Positions 42,557 to 50,742 of a stretch of 64,000 bases of DNA are shown here, piece after piece. This DNA comes from Caldilineaceae bacterium. Its GTDB lineage: Bacteria > Chloroflexota > Anaerolineae > Caldilineales > Caldilineaceae. Under the pieces are notes generated by a model, which did no database searches, was not told the DNA's origin, and worked only from the letters and a program-made list of their open reading frames with translations. A program made the translations under genes and the position numbers. Each line of letters starts with the position of its first letter. Positions within the stretch are counted from its first letter, which is position 1. The stretch is from assembly GCA_019637645.1 (NCBI GenBank), contig JAHBVH010000012.1, positions 1 through 64,000 on the forward strand. Reading direction: 5' to 3'.

Positions 42557-45462
42557 AGGTGATCTTTCCGCGCACGTTCCGCCATAGCGCCATCGGCTAA
42601 CCACAAGTGACGCCACGCCGCGCCTTCCCATAAGGTACGCTGTACGGTTTCCTCTGCCACCAAGAGAGCACGGTAGCGCGACTGGGGTTGTGCGGCCAGC
42701 AAGGCTGGTGGGCCATCTTCCACGATCTGCCCCTGCTCCAATACCAAGACGCGGGTAAAGTCCTGAGTTGCGTGGATATCGTGGGTGACGCAGAGCAGGG
42801 TCGCCGTCTGCCACTGTTGACGCGCGCTGGTCAGTAATTGCCGACGCGTCTGCCGATCCAACCCCCGAAAGGGCTCATCCAAAATCACCAACCGCACGCC
42901 AGGACGTAATAGGGCGCGGCCCAAGCGGACCCGCTGGCCTTCTCCACCCGAGACCAACCCACCACTTTCACCGAGCCGCGCCTGGAGCCCACCGGGCAAG
43001 CGTTCCAGCAGCGGATAGAGATCCGCCGCGGCCCACATCGTCGTCCAGCGCGGATCATGATTCGGCATTGGCGCGGCGGTGGATGGGCTTGCCAGGGGCG
43101 CAACTGGGGGCAAAAGACCGTAGGCCAGATTTTCCAACAACGTTCGATTCCAAAGCTGAACAGCCGGATCGACCCAGGCCGTGACACGGCGCAGCGCCAG
43201 CAGGTGATCACCCGTGAGCGTTTGTCCGTCCACCAAGAGTTCACCAGTCGCGGGGCGGTGCCACCCCAAGAAGAGCCCGACAAGGCTCGACTTGCCGGCG
43301 CCCGACGCCCCAACAATCGCCACATGTTCACCGGCGCGAATGGTCAAGTCGATCTTGGTTAAAATAGCGTGCCCGCCAGCGCTGACGGACACGCCTTTCA
43401 GCGCCAAGGTGGTACCTTGGGGTGTTGCGTTCCCAGCCTGCTTTTTGGTTCGCTTTTTGGAGCGATTTTGTTGACGATGGGCGGTGGCCGTGGTCGTCAC
43501 AATGGCCGTGGCGGCATTGGGCGGGCTCTCCTCATCGGGCGCGCCGAGTGGTTCTAGCAGACGCAGCAGTTGGTTGCGCTGGATCGGGTATTGCTGCATA
43601 TTGGTTACGAGCGCTTGGCCCAAGGCTGGTAGGGCCAACGCCCAATAGAGCAAGAGCAACACACCACTGGCCTCGCCACCAGCGGTCAGATAGGTCAGCA
43701 CGATCATAATGGCAAAGAGCGCGCTCATGACCGCCACAGCAGCTTGGAGAATTTGTTGTAATTCATAGAAGGCGAGGTGGGCTTTGGCCCAGGCGGTCAA
43801 ACGCATCTCTTGTTCACGGCGTACCATGCGCGCCGCGCTGTGGCTGCGGATCGGGGTCAGCCCTAAGAGCGCGTCCAAATAAAAGCGACTCAAGGCCCCA
43901 GCATGGGTTCGCACGCGCATATCCCGCTCGGCCAAAATCGGTTGGGTAAGCAAGGCTGCCCCCAATGCAAAGAACGTTGCCAATAAGGCTGGGATAGCAC
44001 TGGTAGGATAGAGCCAGATCAGCGCCGCCGCGGTTAAAAGAAGCTGCATGCTCAGCCGCAAAGTGCGCAGTGCCAGCTCAGGCAAGGCGTGGAGGTGATG
44101 TAACCCATGGGCACGGCTGGCCATGTCGGAGACAAGACGGCTGCGGAAGTATTGATCGCCCAGCCGGGGGAGCTTCTGTAAGAGCGCAATCCGTAGCCGG
44201 GTTTCTAGCCGCCTGCCCATGCGTAGCAGGGTATGGGTTAGTGGTAATTCCAAGCAGAGCAAGAGAAAAATAAAAACACAGACCCCAATCAGCACAAGTG
44301 GTTGGCCCGCGACAGCCAGGGGAAGGGGCAAGTTCACCACACCCCGTAATAGTAACGCTTCGAGGGTCACACTGGCCGCGGCCAACAGCGTCGCCAAGAA
44401 AACAACCGTTGGCGTCAACCATCCATCACGCTGGAGCACGCGCCAGACTTCCCATTCAGGACGGCTAGGGGCCTCGGTCAGCGCCAAACGCAGCGCGGGC
44501 GAAAGGGGCGTAGGGTACGTGGTAGGGTTGGGTTCGGCCTGGGATGCCATCGCTTCGGCAATGGGTGAGGCGGAGGTCGCGGTGGCTTGTATGGGGGAAC
44601 GCCGCCCCTGTACCCGAATCAACACCGCGCCACGGAGTAACAGTTGTTCGGCTTCGGCTTCTTGTGTGCGGGCGGCGAGCAACGGTTGGACAAACCAGAA
44701 CGCGCCAGGGATGATCGCGGTGGTAGCCTGCTCGCCTTGCTGGATCTGTTGCCAGAGGCTATCCAACAGTTGGGCAGCCTCTGGCCCCGCTTCCACCCCA
44801 TTTGCCGCCACCAATGTACTGACAAAGCGCGTCGCGGCATCTAAAGTCGCCAGTAGATACCAATGGGGATCGGCCAACGCGGTGGCAAGGCGCTCTTCCA
44901 CTTGTCTGGGAGAAAGCTGTAACGCTTCGAGGCGCTGCCGCAAGGGTTCGGAAAAACCAGCTTCACCCGCCCAAGCACGCCAAGCATCGGCAGGGAATGG
45001 CATGGCATGGCGATAGAGTTCGCGCAGAAAGCGTTCTCGGTGCACCCAACGACGACCGGTCGCCGGGTCCATAATCTGTACATAAGGCCCCAGCACGCGC
45101 CAGGCAATCACAAAATGGGGCAGGCCATCGGGCAAACGAACGACCACCAGGGCTGGCAGCAGATGGGCATCGGCGAGCAGGAGGTGATCGACCGGCGCGA
45201 TCATCTGCTCAGCCACCAAACCCAATTGCTGTGCTATATCTTCTAGCGTATCGATTGATGTTCCATCGACATCGGTTTGGCAGGCCTCGCGCAGACGGCC
45301 ATAGCTCACAGGAATGCCAAAGCCCTCCAGAAGGCATTTCAGCGCCGCTGGGCCACAGTCCATGGCCGAGGTCTGAATCACTTCTGGCGCAAAGAAGCGC
45401 TGTGCATCCAATAACGATTGTTCAGGCATGTCGATCCGTTCGGGCCATTGCTTTGAGTTCAC
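42553..45462 (-). CDS. C39-peptidase-containing ABC peptide exporter
   Basis: The outer start is a GTG at 45462; an ATG at 45429 (MPEQSLLD) is equally possible. The roughly 960-residue protein starts with a C39 peptidase: Cys in QTSAMDCGPAALKCLL, His in DGLPHFVIAWRV and Asp in IMDPATGRRW. A 180-residue insert of unknown role separates it from six membrane segments. The ATPase has GASGAGKSSLVGLFLG, VSGGEGQRVRLGRALL and LVILDEPFRGLD. Such proteins cut leader peptides after a double Gly and export the rest. A precursor gene was not found. It is coupled to the second exporter by a four-base overlap. Confidence 0.88.
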   Translation of the reverse strand: MNSKQWPERIDMPEQSLLDAQRFFAPEVIQTSAMDCGPAALKCLLEGFGIPVSYGRLREACQTDVDGTSIDTLEDIAQQLGLVAEQMIAPVDHLLLADAHLLPALVVVRLPDGLPHFVIAWRVLGPYVQIMDPATGRRWVHRERFLRELYRHAMPFPADAWRAWAGEAGFSEPLRQRLEALQLSPRQVEERLATALADPHWYLLATLDAATRFVSTLVAANGVEAGPEAAQLLDSLWQQIQQGEQATTAIIPGAFWFVQPLLAARTQEAEAEQLLLRGAVLIRVQGRRSPIQATATSASPIAEAMASQAEPNPTTYPTPLSPALRLALTEAPSRPEWEVWRVLQRDGWLTPTVVFLATLLAAASVTLEALLLRGVVNLPLPLAVAGQPLVLIGVCVFIFLLLCLELPLTHTLLRMGRRLETRLRIALLQKLPRLGDQYFRSRLVSDMASRAHGLHHLHALPELALRTLRLSMQLLLTAAALIWLYPTSAIPALLATFFALGAALLTQPILAERDMRVRTHAGALSRFYLDALLGLTPIRSHSAARMVRREQEMRLTAWAKAHLAFYELQQILQAAVAVMSALFAIMIVLTYLTAGGEASGVLLLLYWALALPALGQALVTNMQQYPIQRNQLLRLLEPLGAPDEESPPNAATAIVTTTATAHRQQNRSKKRTKKQAGNATPQGTTLALKGVSVSAGGHAILTKIDLTIRAGEHVAIVGASGAGKSSLVGLFLGWHRPATGELLVDGQTLTGDHLLALRRVTAWVDPAVQLWNRTLLENLAYGLLPPVAPLASPSTAAPMPNHDPRWTTMWAAADLYPLLERLPGGLQARLGESGGLVSGGEGQRVRLGRALLRPGVRLVILDEPFRGLDRQTRRQLLTSARQQWQTATLLCVTHDIHATQDFTRVLVLEQGQIVEDGPPALLAAQPQSRYRALLVAEETVQRTLWEGAAWRHLWLADGAMAERARKDHL

Positions 45463-45502
45463 CTCAGGTAGTCACAAGGATAGGCGTTACGCTGAAAGTG
45501 CT

Positions 45503-45997
45503 TCACTGGGGGCTTAGCACAAGTGGAGGGGTCTGTACGAATTGTCCGGTCGCGCGCAGGAGCAATACGGCGGGTGAGATAATCTCCGTTTCTACCGACA
45601 CTGCGCCTGTGACATTGCCCGGCAGGCGCGTTTCGCCAAGGAATTCGCTTGCCGGGTAGAGCATGACTTCGACCGTCGCGGTAGAGGGACGCGGTTCGAC
45701 TTCTAAGACGATCGCGGGGAACGCAGAGAGTTGTTCGGCCAACGGACCCGTTGGTCGAATGCGAGCAGACTGCCCTGGCCAGAGATCGGTACCCACTTGG
45801 GGAGGGAAGGTCGCTACCACATTCCCACTGCGCGTGACGCCTATGATCTGGCCGGTGACATAGACGGTTAGCGAAGGGACAAAAAACCAGATACTCCACA
45901 GCAGGAGGAACAGGCTGGCAATGCTGATCGTCACGAGGGGGGTATACCCGCGGTCAGCCTGCAACGACTGTAAAGATTGCGTAAACGGAATCGACAT
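45503..45997 (-). CDS. Minimal HlyD-like membrane-fusion protein
   Basis: The 164-residue protein has a short cytoplasmic start, one membrane segment (residues about 21-43) and a beta-barrel-like outer part with HlyD features: VYVTGQIIGVTRSGNVVATF, LWPGQSARIRP and EVEPRPSTATVEVMLYP. Normal HlyD proteins have 380-450 residues with long coiled coils that reach an outer-membrane channel. All of that is missing here, which suits a single-membrane cell. It lies 40 bp upstream of the C39 exporter and 18 bp after dppC, so it belongs to the same transcript. Confidence 0.7.
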   Translation of the reverse strand: MSIPFTQSLQSLQADRGYTPLVTISIASLFLLLWSIWFFVPSLTVYVTGQIIGVTRSGNVVATFPPQVGTDLWPGQSARIRPTGPLAEQLSAFPAIVLEVEPRPSTATVEVMLYPASEFLGETRLPGNVTGAVSVETEIISPAVLLLRATGQFVQTPPLVLSPQ

Positions 45998-46015
45998 GAG
46001 TATCGCCTATTGGGA

Positions 46016-46936
46016 TTATTGGGGATCTAATACATCGCGCACGCCATCACCCAGCAAGTTAAAACTCACGACGGTGAGTAAAATCGCGGCTCCAGGAAAG
46101 GTTGCAATCCAAGGTGCGTCTTGCAAATAGGGCCGTCCCTCATTGAGCATGGCACCCCACTCGGGCGTGGGCGGTTGCACGCCAAAGCCCAAAAAGCTGA
46201 GGGCCGCCGCGGTTAACAGGGCACCGGGCAAGGTCAACATCACCAAAGTCAGATTGGTGTTCACAAGATTGGGTAGGATATGTCGCCAGATAATCTGGCT
46301 GTGGCTGCTGCCAACCGCAATGCTAGCTTGGACAAACTCACGTTGGCGCAAGGAAAGCACTTTTGCCCGTGTGACACGGGCAAAGGGAACCCAACTAACA
46401 AGCGCAATCGCCACCACGGCATTAAAGAGCCCAGGGCCAACAGCCGCGACGATCCCTAACGCCAATACGAGCGGCGGAAAGGCCCAAACCATATCGGCTA
46501 GCGTACTGATGATGAGATCAAGCTGCCCGCGAAAGTAGCCCGCAGCCATGCCCAGCGGCACGCCAACCACCACCTCGATGATGACCACCGTTAGCCCCAC
46601 CAGCAGGGCGATCCGTGCCCCGTGGAGCAGGCGACTGAGAAGATCCCGACCAAGACTGTCCGTGCCGAGCAAGAATTGACGGCTGGGGGCCGTGCGGATG
46701 AAATCTAGATGTTGTTCATCATAGGGGTAGGGGGCCAACCAGGGCGCACAACAAGCCATGATGATAATACCCAGAATCAGGATCAGCCCACTCATGGCCG
46801 CGCGATGGCGGCGCAAACGCTGTAGGTCGATCTGCCATTGATTCCGCACAGGTAGTGTGAGCAGCGTTGCCGCACTTGCTTGCCCCGCGCGTTGTACGGC
46901 TGTTGATGAAGTAGAGAGCGATGCCGAATGAGTCAT
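46016..46936 (-). CDS. dppC: Oligopeptide ABC transporter permease, DppC type
   Basis: The 306-residue protein has the N-terminal OppC_N helix (RHRAAMSGLILILGIIIMACC) and six membrane segments. The typical motifs are HFLGTDSLGRD-like FLLGTDSLGRDLLSRLLHGAR near residue 88, VPLGMAAGYFRGQLD and the EAA-loop FVQASIAVGSSHSQIIWRHI. It ends SFNLLGDGVRDVLDPQ, the usual DppC ending. It forms the importer channel with DppB. The start overlaps dppB by four bases. DppD and DppF ATPase genes are absent from the window. Confidence 0.93.
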   Translation of the reverse strand: MTHSASLSTSSTAVQRAGQASAATLLTLPVRNQWQIDLQRLRRHRAAMSGLILILGIIIMACCAPWLAPYPYDEQHLDFIRTAPSRQFLLGTDSLGRDLLSRLLHGARIALLVGLTVVIIEVVVGVPLGMAAGYFRGQLDLIISTLADMVWAFPPLVLALGIVAAVGPGLFNAVVAIALVSWVPFARVTRAKVLSLRQREFVQASIAVGSSHSQIIWRHILPNLVNTNLTLVMLTLPGALLTAAALSFLGFGVQPPTPEWGAMLNEGRPYLQDAPWIATFPGAAILLTVVSFNLLGDGVRDVLDPQ

Positions 46937-47853
46937 ACTTGTTCAACTCGCGGGTCTAGCAAGGCCGTGGCAATATCGCCGAGCAAATTAGCCATAACCG
47001 TGCTCAGGGCAATGATCAACAAAAGCCCTTGGACAACCGGAAAATCCTTCTGGGTCAGCGCTTGGTAGAGCAAGCGTCCCAGCCCAGGCCAAGCAAAGAT
47101 CGTTTCGATGACGACGGCGCCGCCGAGTAGCCAAGGAAGGTTCAGGCAGAGGAGCACAACGACGGGGATCAAGGCATTGCGCAAGGCATGGCGATAGAAG
47201 ATCCAGGCCGGGCGCACCCCTTTGGCTACGGCGGTGCGAATATAATCTTCGCGCAGCACTTCCACCATCTCGCTACGGACCAGCCGGGCCAACGCTCCCA
47301 TGTGCGGCAGCACCATGGTGAGCACCGGCAGGATCAGGGCCCCGCGATTCTGATAGCCAGCGATGGGTGTCCAGCGTAGCCAAAAACCGAAGACGAGGAT
47401 CAACATCAGTCCTAGCCAGAAACTGGGGATAGAAAACCAGAAAAGTGACGTATAGGTGATGAGGTGATCCAGCCAACTGTGCTGTTTCACGGCAGCCAAC
47501 ACCCCGAGGATGATGCCCAAAAGCGTGCCAATGACAAAGGCCGTCAACGTGAGGCGCAAGGTAAAGGGTAGTTGGGTGCGGATCAGCCGCGCCACCGGTT
47601 GCTTGGCAGCGATCGAGATGCCCAGATCACCGTGGAGGACACGCCCTAGCCAACGGACATATTGTTCCGGCCAAGGTCGATCTAAGCCGAGTTGGGTTCG
47701 AATCTCCTGGACGCGTTCCGCGGAAGCGCGTAGCCCGGCCATGGTGCGCACCGGGTCGCCAGGGGTTAGAAACAGAATGGCAAAGACCATTATGGTTACC
47801 CCAAGGACAACAGGAATCGATAGCAACAGACGTTGGGTTAGGTAGGATTGCAT
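46933..47853 (-). CDS. dppB: Oligopeptide ABC transporter permease, DppB type
   Basis: The 306-residue protein begins with the DppB signature QRLLLSIPVVLGVTIMVFAI and has FLTPGDPVRTMAG, then six membrane segments. The EAA loop is YIRTAVAKGVRPAWIFYRHA, and the C-terminus is LLGDIATALLDPRVEQV. It is the first gene after the BTAD regulator and probably begins the transcript: three 11-bp-spaced repeats lie 59-87 bp before its start codon. Its partner is dppC, overlapping by four bases. Confidence 0.93.
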   Translation of the reverse strand: MQSYLTQRLLLSIPVVLGVTIMVFAILFLTPGDPVRTMAGLRASAERVQEIRTQLGLDRPWPEQYVRWLGRVLHGDLGISIAAKQPVARLIRTQLPFTLRLTLTAFVIGTLLGIILGVLAAVKQHSWLDHLITYTSLFWFSIPSFWLGLMLILVFGFWLRWTPIAGYQNRGALILPVLTMVLPHMGALARLVRSEMVEVLREDYIRTAVAKGVRPAWIFYRHALRNALIPVVVLLCLNLPWLLGGAVVIETIFAWPGLGRLLYQALTQKDFPVVQGLLLIIALSTVMANLLGDIATALLDPRVEQV

Positions 47854-47911
47854 AAGTTACGGCTCTGTTTATCAGCTAGCATTTACAGTGCAGTTTTTAA
47901 GATAACAGAGT

Positions 47912-47940
47912 AACGTGGAATGAACGTGGAATGAACGTGA
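47912..47940 (-). promoter_or_regulatory. SARP-type direct-repeat operator before dppB
   Basis: AACGTGGAATG, AACGTGGAATG and AACGTGACGCT begin at 47912, 47923 and 47934, exactly 11 bp apart. On the minus strand, CACGTT repeats are followed after CTCTGT or so by TATCTT, a possible -10 box. SARP regulators bind heptamer repeats at 11-bp spacing just upstream of the -10 box, and a BTAD/SARP gene lies directly upstream. Confidence 0.65.
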
Positions 47941-48010
47941 CGCTTTACCAGAAGTACCGCTGATTGGTAAAGGTGGGTTGAATGTGGTTTGGAGAGAAGA
48001 CAGAGTCCAT

Positions 48011-48049
48011 CCTCTCTCCTCTGCCCTCTCTCCTCTGCCCTCTCTCCTC
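48011..48049. repeat. 14-bp tandem repeat at the end of the regulator gene
   Basis: CCTCTCTCCTCTGC repeats about 2.8 times and runs into the stop codon of the BTAD regulator gene (48048-48050). Confidence 0.85.
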
Positions 48050-49982
48050 AGTTGGCGATGGGCAGTGAATGCATTTTGACATATTCAAAGACCAGGTTAT
48101 GCAGCGTAAGCAAGTGGCCGTTATTCTGGATGAGGGAGCGATGTTGCAGAGAGCGCACCGCGTTTAGATAGCGCGCTTTCGCCGGTAGATGGTGCCACTG
48201 TGCCAACAGACGCTGGCTGGCCATAGGAATCGCTTCTTGGGCCAAGGCGATCACGATCTCTTGTTCGACGGCTGACAGCCGCTCCCACTGTTGGTCAAGC
48301 ACATGGCTCATATTATCAAAAAAAATAATATCTTCATTCAAGAAGGCTTTAGCATCCCCCTGAAAAAGTTCGTCAATCATAGCAATGGTTTGTTTCAGCG
48401 AGAGTGGATTTCCGGCAAGACGCTGGAGCAGGTCGGCTAGGTCGGCGGCTAATATATCAATCTGATAGCAAGCGAAAAGTTGGGTGGCGGCTTGCAACGA
48501 TAAGCCACGTAGGGATAATACGCGAATGCGGCCAAGCTTCTCCTCGGCTGGGATGAAATCTTGTGGCTGCTCCCGGCTTGTCACAAGGACAGTGCTCTGG
48601 TGGTCGCTACGCATAAGGGCCTGCAACAATTGCCCATACCCTTCGTAGCCGGGTAAATAGACACCCGCTTGGCTACCAGACTGGAAAATGCTTTCCAGGT
48701 TATCGAGAATGAGCAGACAACGCCGCTGGCGCAAAATTTGGAGCAAGCGAGCAAGTTCGCAATCTAGGTCAGCCGCGGGACAGGGAAGCCGTGCGGGTGG
48801 CATCTCCACGCCTAATGTTTCCCCATTCAGGGCCTTGTTCACTACGGTTGGATCGTCCAGTTGCTGGAGGAGGTCGGTCACCAACACGGCGGGCGCTGGT
48901 GCATTGATCACAGAACGCCAGACAATCTGAGCAAAGGGTAAGGCGGAGGGGTGCTGGGCCTGCTCGGTGATCAAGCCTGCCACAAATTTTGCGGCTAAGG
49001 TTGTTTTGCCCTGCCCCCCAATGCCAAGAATGGCAACGAGGCGACAGCGATCCAGCAATACCCACTGATGAAGTTGCGTCAACTCGGCCTGCCGGCCATA
49101 GACATGTTCGGCTTGCGGCATTGTCCCGAGGGCAAATACGGGCGGCGGCGCGGTTGGCTGTTGTGCGCGCCCCAACTCCCCAACGGGCCGTTCGGAGCCC
49201 AACGTAGCGCTGCTGGCCTGCTCTGCGCGGGCAGGGAGATGATTGAACCAAGTGCCAGACTTGATCGCTTCATAGAGCGCCACCGTTTCCGGCAACGGCG
49301 CAGCATCTAGTTCCGTAGCCAATACTTTGACACAATGCTCATAATGGGCCAGCGCGGCACTGCGTTGATTGGTGTAGGCCAGAAAGTGCATTTGCTGACG
49401 ATGGGCATTTTCATCCCACGGGGCTAAGGTCAGCCAACGTTGCGTTACAGCCAATCCACTCGTACCATTGCCCTGCGCCCAATACTGGTCTGCCATGCGT
49501 TGGAGACCGTGGATCGCGGCCGCTTGCAATTGATGGCGCCGCGCGGACAACCAGTTATCAAAAATAGGTGCGTTCTGAATATAGAAGCCCGCCAGGAACT
49601 CGCCTTGATAGAGGCTAGTCACCTCTTGCAACAACACGGGTTCGGCAGCCCCATTGGGCGTTGCTAGATAGCTCTGAAAAATTGTGCTATCACACCAGTG
49701 GGGCAGTTCTGGGCGAAAGGCAATCGTATGCCGTGTGATGGTAAGATAGTCGCCCAACACTTGCCGTAGATGGTAGAGCACATAGCGTAGATTGTTTTTG
49801 GCTTCCCGCTCTGTCATCTCATGCCAAAGAAGATCCGCAAGGAGGCCACGATCGTGTGGTTTGCCGGTAACCATTAAATAAGCCAGTAAGGCAAGCGACC
49901 GGCCCGTGATGATCGTGGTCAGCACTTGTTGGCCCAACATGATTTGGGGCGAGCCAAAGAAAGTTACCTTCAGCACGCTCAT
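48048..49982 (-). CDS. SARP-type (BTAD) transcription regulator with NB-ARC ATPase domain
   Basis: The 644-residue protein has an OmpR-type winged helix (LKVTFFGSPQIMLGQQVL; EREAKNNLRYVLYHLRQVLG, residues about 1-95) and a BTAD domain (LYQGEFLAGF ... LALAPWDENAHRQQMHFLA, about 100-250). An NB-ARC ATPase follows with Walker A GIGGQGKTTLAAKF near residue 325, Walker B CLLILDNLE and ILVTSREQPQD as RNBS/sensor. A winged-helix part ends LHNLVFEYVKMHS. Relatives usually continue with WD40 or TPR sensor repeats; this one stops after a few residues, at a tandem repeat. It probably controls the dppB array through the 11-bp repeats. Confidence 0.88.
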   Translation of the reverse strand: MSVLKVTFFGSPQIMLGQQVLTTIITGRSLALLAYLMVTGKPHDRGLLADLLWHEMTEREAKNNLRYVLYHLRQVLGDYLTITRHTIAFRPELPHWCDSTIFQSYLATPNGAAEPVLLQEVTSLYQGEFLAGFYIQNAPIFDNWLSARRHQLQAAAIHGLQRMADQYWAQGNGTSGLAVTQRWLTLAPWDENAHRQQMHFLAYTNQRSAALAHYEHCVKVLATELDAAPLPETVALYEAIKSGTWFNHLPARAEQASSATLGSERPVGELGRAQQPTAPPPVFALGTMPQAEHVYGRQAELTQLHQWVLLDRCRLVAILGIGGQGKTTLAAKFVAGLITEQAQHPSALPFAQIVWRSVINAPAPAVLVTDLLQQLDDPTVVNKALNGETLGVEMPPARLPCPAADLDCELARLLQILRQRRCLLILDNLESIFQSGSQAGVYLPGYEGYGQLLQALMRSDHQSTVLVTSREQPQDFIPAEEKLGRIRVLSLRGLSLQAATQLFACYQIDILAADLADLLQRLAGNPLSLKQTIAMIDELFQGDAKAFLNEDIIFFDNMSHVLDQQWERLSAVEQEIVIALAQEAIPMASQRLLAQWHHLPAKARYLNAVRSLQHRSLIQNNGHLLTLHNLVFEYVKMHSLPIAN

Positions 49983-50742
49983 AGAGCACCTATCGATGTT
50001 AGCCTAGCGGTGCCCTTGGCCAGCAATCGGCCAAGGCGTGCCAGCGACAACAGCAGCTTTGCCATGGGTTTATCCATAAAGCATAGTCCATTCTTGGGGA
50101 TGACGGCCTGTGTAGAGCTTTTCGCAGAACGATTCCCACACAACCTGATCCAGCGTGCAGCCTGCACAATCGGTAGCTGGGTGAACATGGACAACCCTCT
50201 TATCAAGTTAAATGATACCGTGAATGATAGCGTATACGGCTTTCGAGGCAGTAAAGCGATGTTACAGATACATAGAATTACCGACATATCATACTAAACA
50301 TGTCCGAGCAATTTGACTCTATAACTGAAGATACCTTACGCCATTGAGTGTAACAGATGGGAAAACCGTTGTCAGTCAACAAGTGTCAACAGATTTTGTA
50401 AACAAGTGCTTCATTTTCATCCAGTGTATAACCGCGTTTACAAGTGAACATCCTACGCTTTTTTGCGGGTTCGACTCAGCGCGACTTAAAGCAAGAGACA
50501 GGAGCCACATTCATTCCACATTCTCGGTTTATGCTATTTATCTGACATACTTGAACTTACATCCAACATTGGCCGCCTGCACAAGTTCGGGTCGGGACAG
50601 GTCGAGGAACCCGTTGATTGGTGCCTCTGGTGTAATGGCTATCCACGGGGGCTATCCACGGGGGCTATCCATGGGGGCTATCCACGGGGTATCTACCTGG
50701 CGAGGTTCCCGCGCAAGTGCAGCGAAGAGAGGAAGTAGCTCC
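49983..50742. other. 760-bp intergenic region
   Basis: I see no convincing gene. It contains the upstream region of the BTAD regulator, a perfect 8-bp hairpin CCTTGGCC/GGCCAAGG (50014-50036), and a 13-bp tandem repeat (50639-50690) before the P-type-ATPase-like gene. The open frame from 50344 that runs into that gene has no family features before 50743. Confidence 0.55.
50639..50690. repeat. Tandem repeat, four copies of a 13-bp unit
   Basis: CTATCCACGGGGG repeats four times, one copy with CTATCCATGGGGG, ending about 50 bp before the ATG at 50743. Confidence 0.85.

Noticed and set aside
49926..50297. Overlapping open frames on both strands upstream of the BTAD regulator, considered as a peptide precursor
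   Set aside because: No double-Gly leader, no ribosome site, and neither product looks like a natural protein.
50344..50742. N-terminal extension of the P-type-ATPase-like frame
   Set aside because: It runs through a 13-bp tandem repeat and shows no domain; a good ribosome site precedes 50743.
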